Assembly: GCF_001405015.1 (NCBI RefSeq)
Contig: NZ_CYZX01000012.1
Coordinates: 1-64,000 of the forward strand
Length of the DNA stretch: 64,000 bases
DNA from: Clostridium disporicum
Lineage (GTDB): Bacteria > Bacillota > Clostridia > Clostridiales > Clostridiaceae
Direction of reading: 5' to 3'
In this document: in pieces, positions 43,418 through 52,349 of the stretch
Layout: each line of letters begins with the position of its first letter
How positions within the stretch are numbered: position 1 is the stretch's first letter
Position numbers and translations under genes: made by a program
Notes under the pieces: model-generated
The model's input: the letters and a program-made list of their open reading frames with translations, nothing else
Databases searched by the model: none
What the model was told of the DNA's origin: nothing

Positions 43418-45325
43418 ATGTTATATGATATTTCTGGAACACTGAGTAGAAAGACAAAGATAATAGTATTGATGATAATAGATATATTTATAATATTTGC
43501 ATCATATTTATTTAGCTTTTTTATAACACATATTTACTATTATAATAAGTTAACTTTTAAACCAATACTAAAAATACTACCAGTAATAACTATTACATAT
43601 ATAGCTGTACTTTGGATACTTAATATGTATAGGAGTATATGGAGCAAAGCTGGTGTATACGAAGGTGTTAAGTCAGTAATAGCTTGTCTAATATCTGGAG
43701 CATTAATTTTAGTAGTAACGAGTGGATTTACTAATTTAATTCCAAGAGAACTTAATTTTATAGCTGGGACATTTATAGTGATATTCTGTACAACAACTAG
43801 ATTTTCTATACATCTAATTAAAACTTTTACTACTTATGCAATATCATTATTAAGTAGTGGTAAAGAGAATGTGCTTATTATAGGTGCTGGGGTGTGTTCA
43901 TCAATTCTTATAGATGAGATAAGAAGAGAAAAAGCAAATGAATACAATATTATAGGAATAATAGATGATAGTGTAAACAAAAAGAATACTTATTTAAATG
44001 GAATTAAGATATTAGGTAATAGAAATGATATTTTAAAAATAGTTGAAGAAAAAAATATAGATTTAATATTATTTGCTATATCAAAGATACGAAATGATGA
44101 AAAGAAAAAAATTATAGATATATGCCAATTAACTAATGCAAGGATAAAGGTTATTCCAGGAATATATGAATTATTAGACAAGGATATTTCAATGAGAGCG
44201 ATGAGAGATGTTAATCTTAAGGATTTACTTGGAAGAGATGAGGTTAACTTAGATAAAGAAGGCATAAGCGAATATATAGAAGGAAAAACAATATTAGTAA
44301 CTGGAGGAGGTGGGTCTATAGGGTCTGAACTTTGTAGACAAATTGCAAATTATAATCCAAAGCTTCTACTTATTCTTGATATTTATGAAAACAATGCATA
44401 TGATCTTCAAAATGAATTAACTATGAAGATGCCATATTTAAATAAAAAGGTAATTATAGCATCAGTAAGAGACAAAGGTAGATTATCACAAATATTTAAT
44501 AGCTATAAACCAGATATAGTATTTCATGCAGCAGCACATAAACACGTACCACTTATGGAAGATAATCCAACAGAGGCAATAAAAAATAATGTTATAGGTA
44601 CGTTAAATGTAGCAAAGTGTGCAAGCAAATATAATGCTAAAAAGTTTGTATTAATATCAACAGATAAAGCGGTAAATCCAACAAATGTTATGGGAGCAAC
44701 AAAAAGATTATGTGAAATGATAATACAAGCTATAGATAAAGAAAGTAAAACAGAATACGTAGCAGTTAGATTTGGTAACGTATTAGGAAGTAATGGTTCG
44801 GTAATTCCATTGTTTCAAAGGCAAATTAAAGAGGGTGGACCAGTTACATTAACACATATGAATATTACAAGATATTTCATGCTTATACCAGAGGCAACTC
44901 AGCTAGTTATGCAAGCTGGAGCATATGCTAAAGGCGGAGAAATATTCGTTCTGGATATGGGGGAACCAGTAAGAATATATGATTTAGCTAAAAATCTAAT
45001 AAGATTATCAGGATTAAAGCTGAATAAAGATATAGAAATAAAGGTAACAGGTTTAAGACCAGGAGAAAAACTTTATGAAGAATTACTGATGAATAATGAT
45101 AACCTAAAAAAAACATCACATAAAAAGATTTTTATAGATAAACCAGAAAAATTTGATTTAAAGGAATTAGTTTCTAAGATAGATGAATTGGTATTTGTAG
45201 CAAAAACTGAAGATAGGGAAAAATTAGTCTCTACTTTAAAAGAAATTGTACCAACATATACATCAGCAGAACATTACAATAAAAATAATAATGCTAATAA
45301 AGAGGTTGCTTTAGATTATCAGTAG
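43418..45325 (+). CDS. Nucleotide-sugar 4,6-dehydratase, membrane-bound (PglF/EpsC/CapD type)
   Basis: About 635 residues: four N-terminal membrane helices (to about 150), a CoA-binding-like Rossmann domain (VLIIGAGVCSSILIDEIRRE) and a C-terminal SDR domain with TGGGGSIGSELCRQI and catalytic STDKAVNPTNVMGATKR. Known: such enzymes turn UDP-GlcNAc into the 4-keto-6-deoxy sugar, the first step to bacillosamine-type sugars. The ATG at 43418 is chosen over a GTG at 43409 by its distance to AAGGGG. The next two genes complete an initiation module. Confidence 0.92.
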   Translation: MLYDISGTLSRKTKIIVLMIIDIFIIFASYLFSFFITHIYYYNKLTFKPILKILPVITITYIAVLWILNMYRSIWSKAGVYEGVKSVIACLISGALILVVTSGFTNLIPRELNFIAGTFIVIFCTTTRFSIHLIKTFTTYAISLLSSGKENVLIIGAGVCSSILIDEIRREKANEYNIIGIIDDSVNKKNTYLNGIKILGNRNDILKIVEEKNIDLILFAISKIRNDEKKKIIDICQLTNARIKVIPGIYELLDKDISMRAMRDVNLKDLLGRDEVNLDKEGISEYIEGKTILVTGGGGSIGSELCRQIANYNPKLLLILDIYENNAYDLQNELTMKMPYLNKKVIIASVRDKGRLSQIFNSYKPDIVFHAAAHKHVPLMEDNPTEAIKNNVIGTLNVAKCASKYNAKKFVLISTDKAVNPTNVMGATKRLCEMIIQAIDKESKTEYVAVRFGNVLGSNGSVIPLFQRQIKEGGPVTLTHMNITRYFMLIPEATQLVMQAGAYAKGGEIFVLDMGEPVRIYDLAKNLIRLSGLKLNKDIEIKVTGLRPGEKLYEELLMNNDNLKKTSHKKIFIDKPEKFDLKELVSKIDELVFVAKTEDREKLVSTLKEIVPTYTSAEHYNKNNNANKEVALDYQ

Positions 45326-45331
45326 GGGGTA

Positions 45332-46519
45332 ATGGGTGTGGAATTAATAAAGGAAAAAGCTAAACCAAAAATTAATAAAAGAATATTTTTATCATCACCA
45401 CATATTGGCAAATACGAAAAGAAATTTATAGATGAAGCATTTTTAACTAATTGGATAGCACCATTAGGAGCTAATGTTGAAGGATTTGAAAAAGAGCTTT
45501 CAGAGTATGTGGGAATAAGGGGAGGATTAGCGTTATCATCAGGAACAGCAGCACTTCATATGGCTGTAAAGTTATTAGGAGTTACAAAAGGAGATATTGT
45601 ATTTTGTTCAAGCTTAACATTTGTGGCGAGTTGCAATCCAATAATGTATGAAGGAGCAGAGCCAGTGTTTATAGATTCAGAACCAGAAAGTTTAAATATG
45701 TCTCCTGTAGCATTAGAGAATGCATTTAAATATTATGAGGAGTTAGGTAAATTACCAAAAGCTGTTATAGTAGTTCATCTTTATGGACAAAGTGCTGATA
45801 TGGATCCAATAATGGAGATTTGTAATAGATATAATGTACCAGTTATTGAGGATGCAGCAGAAAGCTTGGGAGCAACATATAAAGGTACTCAAACGGGGAC
45901 AATTGGTAAATATGGAATATACTCATTTAATGGAAATAAGATAATTACTACTTCTGGTGGAGGAATGCTTGTATCAGATGATACTGATGGACTACTTAAG
46001 GCAAAGTTTTGGTCAACTCAAGCAAGAGATAAAGCAAGACATTATCAACATAGTGAGCTTGGATACAATTATAGAATGAGCAATGTTGTAGCAGGAATAG
46101 GAAGGGGACAACTAAGAGTTTTAGAAGATAGAATAAAGAAGAAAAAAGAAATATATGAGCTTTATAAATATGGTTTTAGTGAAATAGAAGAGATAAAAAT
46201 GGCACCGATAAGAGATTATGGAGATTCAAATTACTGGTTAAGCGTTGTTATCTTAGATGAAACTTCAAAGATAAAGCCAATTGACATAATCTTAGCTTTA
46301 GAGGAAGAAAATATAGAATCAAGACCAGTTTGGAAGCCAATTCATCTTCAGCCTTATTATGAAGAATACAGATTTTTTAAGCATAATGAAGATTTAGAAA
46401 TAAGTGTTGCTGAAGATGTATTTAATAGAGGAATATGTTTGCCTTCAGATACAAAAATGACTATAGAAGAACAAGAATACGTAATAGAAATTATAAAAAA
46501 TTTATTTAGAGAGATATAA
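45332..46519 (+). CDS. PLP-dependent sugar aminotransferase (DegT/DnrJ/EryC1/StrS family)
   Basis: 395 residues. Family motifs: SSGTAALHMAVKLLGV, VIEDAAESLGATYKGTQTGT (Asp that pairs with the PLP ring), and SFNGNKIITTSGGGML with the Schiff-base Lys. It would aminate the 4-keto sugar made by the upstream dehydratase, as PglE or EpsN do. It starts six bases after the dehydratase stop and is followed by the phosphosugar transferase. Confidence 0.92.
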   Translation: MGVELIKEKAKPKINKRIFLSSPHIGKYEKKFIDEAFLTNWIAPLGANVEGFEKELSEYVGIRGGLALSSGTAALHMAVKLLGVTKGDIVFCSSLTFVASCNPIMYEGAEPVFIDSEPESLNMSPVALENAFKYYEELGKLPKAVIVVHLYGQSADMDPIMEICNRYNVPVIEDAAESLGATYKGTQTGTIGKYGIYSFNGNKIITTSGGGMLVSDDTDGLLKAKFWSTQARDKARHYQHSELGYNYRMSNVVAGIGRGQLRVLEDRIKKKKEIYELYKYGFSEIEEIKMAPIRDYGDSNYWLSVVILDETSKIKPIDIILALEEENIESRPVWKPIHLQPYYEEYRFFKHNEDLEISVAEDVFNRGICLPSDTKMTIEEQEYVIEIIKNLFREI

Positions 46520-46522
46520 GTT

Positions 46523-47119
46523 ATGTTAATTAAAAGAGTATTTGATATTTTAGTCTCAATTTTGTTATTATTTTTTTTATGGCCTTTGATGTTAATTATT
46601 TACTTATCAGTAAGAATTAGCTTAGGAAGTCCTGCATTCTTTCTTCAAGAAAGAGTAGGAAAAGATAATAAAGTATTTAAGATAATTAAATTTAGGACTA
46701 TGAAGGATGCAAAAGATAAGTATGGAAATGACTTGCCAGATTTTGAAAGAGCGACAAGGTTAGGTATATTTTTAAGAGCTACAAGCTTAGATGAACTTCC
46801 AGAATTAATAAATGTTATAAAGGGAGAAATGAGTTTAGTAGGACCAAGGCCTCTTTTAAAACAATATTTAGGTGTATATAATGAAGAACAAATAAGAAGA
46901 CATGAAGTATTACCAGGGGTTACAGGATGGGCTCAAATTAATGGAAGAAACTCATTAACTTGGAATGAAAAGTTTGAGCTTGATGTTTGGTATGTAGATA
47001 ATAGAACATTTTTATTAGATTTAAAGATACTTTTTCTAACAGTATATAAGGTTTTAAAGAGAGATGGGATAAACCAAGGAGAAGGAGTAACGATGGAATA
47101 TTTTAATGGAAGGAATTAG
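46523..47119 (+). CDS. Undecaprenyl-phosphate sugar-1-phosphate transferase (PglC/EpsL type)
   Basis: 198 residues, the short monotopic form: one N-terminal membrane segment (about 8-30) and the catalytic body with KIIKFRTM, TSLDELPELINVIKGEMSLV and GPRPLL, then HEVLPGVTGWAQINGRN. It loads the first sugar phosphate on undecaprenyl phosphate and so starts repeat-unit synthesis. It follows the aminotransferase by three bases. With the two genes before it, it mirrors PglF-PglE-PglC, but no PglD/EpsM acetyltransferase is present. Confidence 0.92.
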   Translation: MLIKRVFDILVSILLLFFLWPLMLIIYLSVRISLGSPAFFLQERVGKDNKVFKIIKFRTMKDAKDKYGNDLPDFERATRLGIFLRATSLDELPELINVIKGEMSLVGPRPLLKQYLGVYNEEQIRRHEVLPGVTGWAQINGRNSLTWNEKFELDVWYVDNRTFLLDLKILFLTVYKVLKRDGINQGEGVTMEYFNGRN

Positions 47120-47124
47120 TTTAA

Positions 47125-47300
47125 TTCGCAAGTAAAATATTTTTATTGCGGAAAAGATTAAAAGTATCTGTAGCAGATAAAAAGTTAACTTCATAGAGGT
47201 GAAGGATTTTATAACGCAAAGAGAAAGAATGGAATAGCTGTGTGGGGGAAAGGGTAATAACTTAACTTTATAAGGTTAATAGGGGAGTAAGTGAGATACT
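47125..47300 (+). repeat. Dispersed modular spacer repeat, copy D
   Basis: Inside the polysaccharide locus: modules TTTTTATTGCGGAAAAGATT, AAAAGTATCTGTAGCAGAT, AAAAAGTTAACTTCATAGAG and GGTGAAGGATTTTATAACGC. It fills the only long gap in the locus, between the initiation module and the chain-length genes. Confidence 0.5.
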
Positions 47301-47321
47301 AAGGTTAGGGAGTGATATAAA

Positions 47322-48059
47322 GTGGACGATAAGTTGTTTGACTTTGAGGAAATATTTTATTTATTTAAGAAAAAGTTTTGGATTATTATTTTGATAACTA
47401 TAATTACAACAAGTTTTGGAATATATAAGGTGTCTAAATATCAACCATCTTATAGTGCAAGAGCTAAGATTTTTATTGGCAAAAGTACTGAACTTATGAA
47501 TTTTTACTCTCAACAGGAATTAGAGTATTATTCACAATTTGTGGACTTATTTAGTGAAGTAGCAAAGATTGATGGATTTTTAGATGAGGCATTTGAAAAA
47601 AACAATATAGATGTACCATCATCATCTATTGCTTCAAGATTAAGTTTTTCATCAAATTCTTCAAATGTACCTATTTATACAATTTCTTATTCAAGCTATA
47701 CAGATAAAGACATGGCAAAAATATTAAATGTAGTTTGTGACGAAATGATAAAAAAGGTAAAAGAAATGATGCCTGAAACAGTTCCTTCTGTTCTTAGCAA
47801 GGCTACTGTATCAACTATATATCCTGATAAACGTAAATTACCAATAATGGCTTTTGGGGTAGGAATAGTACTATCAATAGGGTTAATTTTAGTAATAGAT
47901 TATTTAGATGATAGATTAATATCTAAAAAACAGTTAGAGAAGGCATTACCTATACCAGTTATAGGAGAAATACCAACTCATGAAAAAACTTTTATTAAGG
48001 AGGATAAACATGTTAGTAGTAAACAAGCTGCCAAGGTCGCTGTCAGCAGAAGCATATAA
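47322..48059 (+). CDS. Wzz/CapA-type chain-length regulator and kinase activator
   Basis: 245 residues: membrane helices at about 18-38 and 176-195 bracket an extracytoplasmic domain, the Wzz topology, with the Firmicutes signature of a separate kinase gene. The C-terminal cytoplasmic tail (KALPIPVIGEIPTHEKTF) normally activates the BY-kinase, here encoded by the next gene. GTG start after GGGAGTGA. The last 50 bases overlap the kinase gene. Confidence 0.88.
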   Translation: MDDKLFDFEEIFYLFKKKFWIIILITIITTSFGIYKVSKYQPSYSARAKIFIGKSTELMNFYSQQELEYYSQFVDLFSEVAKIDGFLDEAFEKNNIDVPSSSIASRLSFSSNSSNVPIYTISYSSYTDKDMAKILNVVCDEMIKKVKEMMPETVPSVLSKATVSTIYPDKRKLPIMAFGVGIVLSIGLILVIDYLDDRLISKKQLEKALPIPVIGEIPTHEKTFIKEDKHVSSKQAAKVAVSRSI

Positions 48060-48696
48060 AGCTTTAAGAACTAATATTAAGTATGCGTCTGTAGATAAAA
48101 AATTACAGACAATAGTAGTAACAAGTTCTCAACCAGGTGAAGGTAAATCAACAGTAGCAGGAAATTTAGCATATACATTAAGTAAAGATGGAGCAAGAGT
48201 GTTACTTATGGATTGTGATTTAAGAAAACCAACACTTCATAAAAAGTTAGATTTAATTAATGAAAAAGGAGTAACAGATTTTTTGGTTCATAAGTGTGAT
48301 ATTAAGCTTTCCATACATGAAGTTGAAGATAACCTTTTTGTAATGCCTTCAGGCTCAAGAGTTCCAAATCCATCGGAAATATTAGGTTCTAGAGCTATGG
48401 AAGAGTTCTTAAATGATTTAAAGAGAGCTTATGATTATATAATACTTGATACACCTCCAGTTATACCTGTAACTGATGGGTTAATATTGGCAGGGAAAGC
48501 AGATGGAACAATATTAGTAGCAAGATCAAGAAAAACTCAAGAAAGAATATTAAAACAGAGCTATAGAGATCTTACAAATATTGGAGCTAATATTATAGGT
48601 TCAGTTTTAACTGATTTAGAAAATACAAGATATGATAAATATCATGAATATTATGGAACAGGAAGAATGGGATTTAGAAATAGAAAGAGAAAATAA
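48010..48696 (+). CDS. BY-kinase, CpsD/CapB-family tyrosine kinase
   Basis: 228 residues. Walker A SSQPGEGKST, Walker A-prime VLLMDCDLRKP, Walker B YIILDTPP, and a C-terminal tyrosine cluster (YDKYHEYYGTGRMG) that is the usual autophosphorylation site. It controls polysaccharide chain length and export with the upstream Wzz-like protein. The ATG at 48010 follows AAGGAGG (47998-48004). The ribosome binding site and the first 50 bases lie inside the upstream gene, so the pair is translationally coupled. Confidence 0.92.
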   Translation: MLVVNKLPRSLSAEAYKALRTNIKYASVDKKLQTIVVTSSQPGEGKSTVAGNLAYTLSKDGARVLLMDCDLRKPTLHKKLDLINEKGVTDFLVHKCDIKLSIHEVEDNLFVMPSGSRVPNPSEILGSRAMEEFLNDLKRAYDYIILDTPPVIPVTDGLILAGKADGTILVARSRKTQERILKQSYRDLTNIGANIIGSVLTDLENTRYDKYHEYYGTGRMGFRNRKRK

Positions 48697-48707
48697 TGGG
48701 GAATTTT

Positions 48708-49682
48708 ATGAATATAAATATTTTAATTTTAAGTGCAGGTAGAAGGGTAGAATTAGTAAAGTGTTTTAAAGATGCAGCAAATAGTTTGAAAATTAATAGT
48801 AATATAATAACAGCAGATATATCAAAAACAGCTCCAGCTATATATTTTGGAGATAAAAATTATATAATTCCTAGAATAGGGGAAGAAAATTACATAGATT
48901 CAATTATAGATATATGTAAAGAAGAAGAAATAAAATTAATAGTTCCAACGATAGATACAGAACTATCAATATTATCACAAAATAAAGAGTTAATAGAAGA
49001 AATTACAGAAGCTAAAGTCTTAATATCAAGTAGAGAAGTAATTAATATATGTAGAAATAAGATTAATACATCAATGTTTTTTGAAAAAAATGGGTTCGGG
49101 ATTCCAAGACTTATTAATGATTATAATTTAAGTGCTGGTAATTATAAATTTCCTTTATTTATAAAGCCACTTGATGGAAGCTCAAGTATAAATACTTTTA
49201 AGATAAATAATAGATTACAATTAGATTTCTTTATTAAATATGTTAAAAATCCTATAATTCAAGAGTTTATAGAAGGAAAAGAATATACGATAGATGCTTT
49301 CATAGATTTTGATGGAAATCCAATAACTATAGTTCCAAGAGAAAGAATAGCTACTAGAAGTGGTGAGATATCTAAAGGAAAGATAGTTAAAGATAGAGAT
49401 TTAATTGAGGAAATTAAAGAGGTAATAAGTGTATTAAAGCCAATTGGGCATATAACTTTTCAATGTATGAAAACTAGAGAGGGAATTAAGTTTATAGAGA
49501 TAAATCCAAGGTTTGGAGGGGGAGCACCAATGACTATAAAGGCTGGAGCAAATTCACCAATGAATTTATATAAGCTTTTAATGGGAGAAAAATTAACTTA
49601 TAACGAAGATTATGAAGATAATATGATTGCTTTAAGGTTTGATGATTCTATATTTATAAATAGTGAAGGACAATTAGTTTAA
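48708..49682 (+). CDS. ATP-grasp ligase-like protein
   Basis: About 324 residues. Opens NINILILSAGRRVELVKCF; the ATP-grasp core is seen as FPLFIKPLDGSSSINTFK (nucleotide loop), IQEFIEGKEYTIDAFIDFDG and FIEINPRFGGGAP (metal ligands). Relatives of carbamoyl-phosphate synthase in surface-polysaccharide loci are common but their ligation products are mostly unknown. ATG 48708 is preferred, since GGGGA lies before it; another ATG at 48696 overlaps the upstream stop. The HAD gene follows with no gap, so the two may act on the same substrate. Confidence 0.85.
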   Translation: MNINILILSAGRRVELVKCFKDAANSLKINSNIITADISKTAPAIYFGDKNYIIPRIGEENYIDSIIDICKEEEIKLIVPTIDTELSILSQNKELIEEITEAKVLISSREVINICRNKINTSMFFEKNGFGIPRLINDYNLSAGNYKFPLFIKPLDGSSSINTFKINNRLQLDFFIKYVKNPIIQEFIEGKEYTIDAFIDFDGNPITIVPRERIATRSGEISKGKIVKDRDLIEEIKEVISVLKPIGHITFQCMKTREGIKFIEINPRFGGGAPMTIKAGANSPMNLYKLLMGEKLTYNEDYEDNMIALRFDDSIFINSEGQLV

Positions 49683-50366
49683 ATGGTTAAAGCTGTAGTA
49701 TTTGATTTAGATGATACTCTTATTTCAGAAAGACAGTATATAGAAAGTGGTTTTAAAGTAGTAAGTAAGTTTATAGGTGATAAGTATAACTTAGATAACG
49801 ATATAGTATTTGAATGTATGAATATGCTTTTTGAAGAATCGTCAAAGGAAGTATTTAATAGAGTACTTGATAGTTTTAAGATTAAATATTCTAAAGAAGA
49901 ATTATTATATCTTATTAAAGTATACAGAGAGCATACTCCGGAAATAGAGTTTTTTGATGATGTTATTCCTACATTAGAAATGTTAAGAGAAAAAGGAATG
50001 AAGCTAGGAATAATAACTGATGGTTATAAAGAAACTCAAAGTAGAAAGATAGAAGTATTAAAATGTAAGGAATTATTTGATGAAATAATAATTACAGATG
50101 AATTTGGACGAGAATTTTGGAAGCCACATGAAAAATCATATAAGTCAATTGCAGAAAGATTAGGAGTTAAGTTAAATGAGATGATTTATGTTGGAGATAA
50201 TGTTGCTAAGGATTTTGTAACTGCAAATGAATTAGGAATAGCAACTATAAATGTAAATAGAAAGTCAGGAATGTATAAAATAAATAGAGTAGATAGAAAA
50301 TTTTTAGCGAAGTATAAGTTAAATAACATATCAGATATATTTGATATGTTATTTAATACAATCTAA
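49683..50366 (+). CDS. HAD-family phosphatase-like protein
   Basis: 227 residues with the HAD motifs FDLDDTL (I), IITDGY (II), WKPHEKSY with Lys (III) and YVGDNVAKDF (IV). The four motifs are complete, so an active phosphohydrolase is likely. The ATG directly follows the stop of the ATP-grasp gene. It probably dephosphorylates a sugar or intermediate used by the ATP-grasp enzyme; this is inference. Confidence 0.88.
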   Translation: MVKAVVFDLDDTLISERQYIESGFKVVSKFIGDKYNLDNDIVFECMNMLFEESSKEVFNRVLDSFKIKYSKEELLYLIKVYREHTPEIEFFDDVIPTLEMLREKGMKLGIITDGYKETQSRKIEVLKCKELFDEIIITDEFGREFWKPHEKSYKSIAERLGVKLNEMIYVGDNVAKDFVTANELGIATINVNRKSGMYKINRVDRKFLAKYKLNNISDIFDMLFNTI

Positions 50367-50384
50367 TACTGAAAGGTTTTTAAT

Positions 50385-51494
50385 ATGAAAAAAATATTAT
50401 ATGTTACAACGGTAAGTAGTACAATAAATGTTTTTTTAGTACCTCATATAAAAATGTTAATAGATAAAGGAAATAGAGTTGATATAGCATGTAATTTAGA
50501 CCAGGAAGTAAGTAAAGAATTATTAGACTATGGTGTTAAATTACATAAAATAGACTTTTCAAGAAATCCAATAAGTACAAATAATATAAAAGCATATAAA
50601 CAAATATTAGAATTTCAAAAATTAGAAAAATATGATGTAGTTAATGTTCATACGCCAATTGCATCATTTGTCACTAGATTAGCTTTAAGAGATGAAAATG
50701 TAAGAATTATCTATACATGTCATGGATTCCATTTTTATAAAGGAGCTCCTTTGCTAAATTGGATTTTGTATTATCCAATGGAGAGAGTAGCATCTAGATG
50801 GACAGATACAATAGTTACTATAAACACAGAAGATAAAGAGAGAGCAGAAAAGTTTAAATTAAGAAATGATGGACAAGTAGAGCTTATGCATGGAGTTGGA
50901 ATAGATCCTAAAGAATATGAGTTAATTGAATTTGATAAAGAAAGATATAGAAAAGAATTAGGATTAAAGCATGATGATTTTGTAATATTAATGATTGCAG
51001 AATTAAATAAAAACAAAAATCATATGCAACTTATTAATGCTATGTCATTACTTAAATATAAATATCCTAAAATTAAGGTATTATGTGCAGGTAAAGGGCC
51101 TCTTAAAGAAAAATTAGAAAATAAGATTAAAGATTTAGGTTTAGATAAAAATATAGAGTTTTTAGGATTTAGATCAGATATAAAGAAGCTCTTAAATATT
51201 TCGGACTGCATAACTTTATTTTCACTTAGAGAAGGATTAGGTAAATGTCTACTTGAGGGGATGATTGCTGGAAAGCCGTTGATAGCTACGGATACAAGAG
51301 GGCCAAGAGAACTTATAGAAAATAATAAAAATGGATATTTAGTTCAAGTTCGAGATTATAAAAAAACTGCTGAATATATTGAAAATATTTATTTAGATGA
51401 AATAAAGAGAAAAAATTTTTCAAAGAATTCATTAGATAAAATTAACCAATATTGTTTGGAAAATGTGTTAAGAGAAGTAGAAGAATATTGTTAA
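50385..51494 (+). CDS. GT4-family glycosyltransferase (EpsD-like)
   Basis: 369 residues of the GT-B fold. N-terminal acceptor domain with the loop YTCHGFHFYKGAP, donor domain with LREGLGKCLLEGMIAGKPLI, the GT4 E-x7-E motif, and TDTRGPREL. It adds a sugar to the lipid-linked repeat unit on the inner membrane face. Sugar unknown. Confidence 0.9.
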   Translation: MKKILYVTTVSSTINVFLVPHIKMLIDKGNRVDIACNLDQEVSKELLDYGVKLHKIDFSRNPISTNNIKAYKQILEFQKLEKYDVVNVHTPIASFVTRLALRDENVRIIYTCHGFHFYKGAPLLNWILYYPMERVASRWTDTIVTINTEDKERAEKFKLRNDGQVELMHGVGIDPKEYELIEFDKERYRKELGLKHDDFVILMIAELNKNKNHMQLINAMSLLKYKYPKIKVLCAGKGPLKEKLENKIKDLGLDKNIEFLGFRSDIKKLLNISDCITLFSLREGLGKCLLEGMIAGKPLIATDTRGPRELIENNKNGYLVQVRDYKKTAEYIENIYLDEIKRKNFSKNSLDKINQYCLENVLREVEEYC

Positions 51495-51509
51495 TCAGGA
51501 GATGTACGT

Positions 51510-52331
51510 ATGATGGTAAATAATCAAAAAGTATCAATAATAATGGGAATATATAATTGTGAAGATACATTAGCTGAAAGTATAGAGTCAGTAGTAAATC
51601 AGACATATGATAATTGGGAGTTAATAATGTGTGATGATTGTTCGAGAGATAAAACATACGATATAGCACAGAAGTATCAGGAAATGTATCCTAATAAAAT
51701 TAAAGTAATTAAGAATGAAAGAAATATAACACTTGGGCCTACCTTAAATAAATGTTTAAAATATGCTTCAGGAGAATATGTAGCTAGGCATGATGGTGAT
51801 GATTTATATAAAAAAGATAAATTAGAAAAACAAGTAAAGTTTTTAAATCAAAATAGACAGTATGATTTAGTTGGAACTGGAATGAATGTTTTCGATGAAA
51901 ATGGATTTTATGGGACAAGAATTCCAAAAGAAAAACCAGTGTCTAAGGATTTAATGAAAGGAAGTACATTTGCACATGCAACTATTATGGCAAGAGATTA
52001 TGTATATATAGAGTTAAATGGGTATAGCGAGAAAAATAATAGAAGAGGAGTAGAAGATTACGATCTTTGGTTCAGATTTTTCAAGAAAGGTTATATAGGA
52101 TATAACTTACAAGAGGCTTTATATGACGTAAGAGAAGATAGAGGAGCATATAAGAGAAAAAATATAAAACGAAGATTTAACGAAATAAAAACTATGTTAA
52201 GTGGAAGGGCATTATTAGGATTAGATTTAAAATATTCAGTATATATTATTAAGCCCATTATAACTATAATAACTCCAAAGCTTTTATTAAGGATGTATGC
52301 AGAGAGGAAAATGAATAAGGTTAGTAAATAA
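51510..52331 (+). CDS. GT2-family glycosyltransferase
   Basis: 273 residues, GT-A fold: VSIIMGIYNCEDTLAESIES at the N-terminus, donor motif ARHDGDD (DGDD as DXD), and GVEDYDLWFRFFKKG (acceptor-side ED). Cytoplasmic with a basic tail (YAERKMNKVSK). CAGGAGA precedes the ATG. Sugar unknown. Confidence 0.9.
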   Translation: MMVNNQKVSIIMGIYNCEDTLAESIESVVNQTYDNWELIMCDDCSRDKTYDIAQKYQEMYPNKIKVIKNERNITLGPTLNKCLKYASGEYVARHDGDDLYKKDKLEKQVKFLNQNRQYDLVGTGMNVFDENGFYGTRIPKEKPVSKDLMKGSTFAHATIMARDYVYIELNGYSEKNNRRGVEDYDLWFRFFKKGYIGYNLQEALYDVREDRGAYKRKNIKRRFNEIKTMLSGRALLGLDLKYSVYIIKPIITIITPKLLLRMYAERKMNKVSK

Positions 52332-52349
52332 AATACAAAGGGTGAGAAT

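Noticed and set aside
43990..44265. 91-codon minus-strand ORF within the dehydratase gene
   Set aside because: Shadow of a well-conserved + strand gene with no ribosome binding site.
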